Part shown: in pieces, positions 63,398 through 64,000 of the stretch
Position numbering within the stretch: the stretch's first letter is position 1
Layout: each line of letters begins with the position of its first letter
Source of the DNA: an uncultured Christensenella sp.
Lineage (GTDB): Bacteria; Bacillota; Clostridia; Christensenellales; Borkfalkiaceae
NCBI GenBank assembly: GCA_910578145.1
Contig: CAJTPJ010000005.1
Location: forward strand, 1 to 64,000
Direction of reading: 5' to 3'
Length of the DNA stretch: 64,000 nucleotides
Program-made: the position numbers and the translations under genes
The notes under the pieces: generated by a model
Told to the model about the DNA's origin: nothing
What the model saw: the letters and a program-made list of their open reading frames with translations, nothing else
Database searches by the model: none

Positions 63398-64000
63398 ATG
63401 TTTAAGAAACTGAAACCACACTTCGGCAAGCTGGGGATAATTCTCGTCGCCGCAATAATTTTGCTTGTCGGCTCGGACTTACTTACGAAATACCTTGAAG
63501 AGCAATTTTTTTGGAACGCTAAGATAATTCCCGGCTTTATCGAAATTAAAAGCGGCGTGCATAACCCCGGCTGTGCTTTCAGCTTTCTCGACGAAAATCC
63601 GGAAATAGGTCAGCCCGTGCTTATCACGCTAACCTTTTTGTTTCTTGCCGTGCTTATTTTCGGGTTTATATTCATACCCAACAGATTCGTAATATTCAAA
63701 GTTGCCGTAACCCTGTTAATTTCGGGTGCGGTCGGCAATTTGTACGACAGGCTGTTTATGCCTTTCTACGTGCGCGATTGGTTCGGTTTGAATATGTTCG
63801 GTAATATGGCGTACTGTAATTTCGCTGATTTCTGGATAGTTATAGGCGCAGTTTTGGCGATAATAGATTTAATGTTTTTAAACGAATGGGCGGTGTTCCC
63901 GCTTACAAAATCCGCCAAAGCGGCGCAAGCTAAAAAGAAAGAGGAAGAAAACGCAAACCGGCTTGGCGAAAACGCCGCCGAAACGGAAATTTCTGAAGCA
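63398..64000 (+). CDS. lspA: Lipoprotein signal peptidase (LspA), cut by window end
   Basis: The first 201 residues are present. Membrane helices lie at about 12-30, 75-96, 101-118 and 146-170. Family motifs are HNPGCAFSF (usual NxGxAFS), SGAVGNLYDRL, VRDWF and CNFADFWIVIGA, with the two catalytic aspartates in the last two. It cleaves lipoprotein signal peptides at the lipobox, as needed for the three lipoproteins in this window. A charged C-terminal extension (KKKEEENANRLGENAAET) is longer than usual and runs off the end. Confidence 0.93.
   Translation, partial: MFKKLKPHFGKLGIILVAAIILLVGSDLLTKYLEEQFFWNAKIIPGFIEIKSGVHNPGCAFSFLDENPEIGQPVLITLTFLFLAVLIFGFIFIPNRFVIFKVAVTLLISGAVGNLYDRLFMPFYVRDWFGLNMFGNMAYCNFADFWIVIGAVLAIIDLMFLNEWAVFPLTKSAKAAQAKKKEEENANRLGENAAETEISEA

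Noticed and set aside
1..64000. CRISPR arrays, tRNA or rRNA genes
   Set aside because: No regularly spaced repeats of CRISPR type and no recognisable tRNA or rRNA were found; the element uses a protein gene as target rather than a tRNA.

Overview
The window looks like a low-to-mid GC Clostridia (Firmicutes) chromosome, probably a gut commensal. The right flank carries mcsA-mcsB-clpC, a GGGtGRT protein next to a NifU-like scaffold, pflA/pflB behind a ZTP (pfl-motif) riboswitch, and lspA. Shine-Dalgarno sites and sigma-A-type promoters are Gram-positive in style. The order-level assignment is a guess.

Most of the window is one integrated conjugative element, called element B here (about 1820-51990). 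It sits in the 3' end of the GGGtGRT gene. Immediately to its left are the integrase (152-1447) and right end of a second, related element, element A, which continues out of the window. Between A and B lies a synonymous copy of the last ~23 codons of the target gene. This is the pattern expected when two elements stack in tandem at one attB and each brings its own replacement 3' end.

Element B from left to right. 2.3-4.4 kb: two unrecognised genes (one PD-(D/E)XK-like, one with CxxC/SH zinc motifs) and a mini zinc ribbon, a possible defence cargo. 4.5-5.8 kb: a self-contained lipoprotein gene on the minus strand. 6.0-10.4 kb: a repair cassette (Y-family polymerase, SRAP/YedK, rhodanese, rubredoxin, Ku, LigD-type ligase). 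10.6-12.3 kb: a decayed TetR/ABC locus with a 124-bp internal inversion and an IS21-type remnant. 12.5-19.4 kb: XRE regulators and secreted surface proteins (GLUG/InlB repeats, BspA-like LRR). 19.6-33.6 kb: a sigma-like protein, a MobP-type relaxase, a VirD4-like coupling protein, a 1431-residue surface protein, VirB2-, VirB6- and VirB4-like proteins. 33.6-43.6 kb: a dense run of small accessory genes (Api92-like ferredoxin-fold proteins, MT-A70 methylase, PP-loop protein, ArdC-like protein, primase-polymerase). 43.7-49.5 kb: a 1936-residue methylase-helicase. 49.5-51.7 kb: recombination module with two attenuator-like repeats, a catalytically dead serine-recombinase domain, excisionase and integrase.

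The best candidates for something new are: the recurrent acidic (E/A)EM-type C-terminus on many unrelated proteins of the accessory block; the tandem-element att arrangement with synonymous gene-end copies; the duplicated 40-bp conditional-terminator leader before the excision genes; the reversible-looking microinversion in tetR; and the left-end two-gene nuclease-like pair. All calls are by eye; no database search was run.
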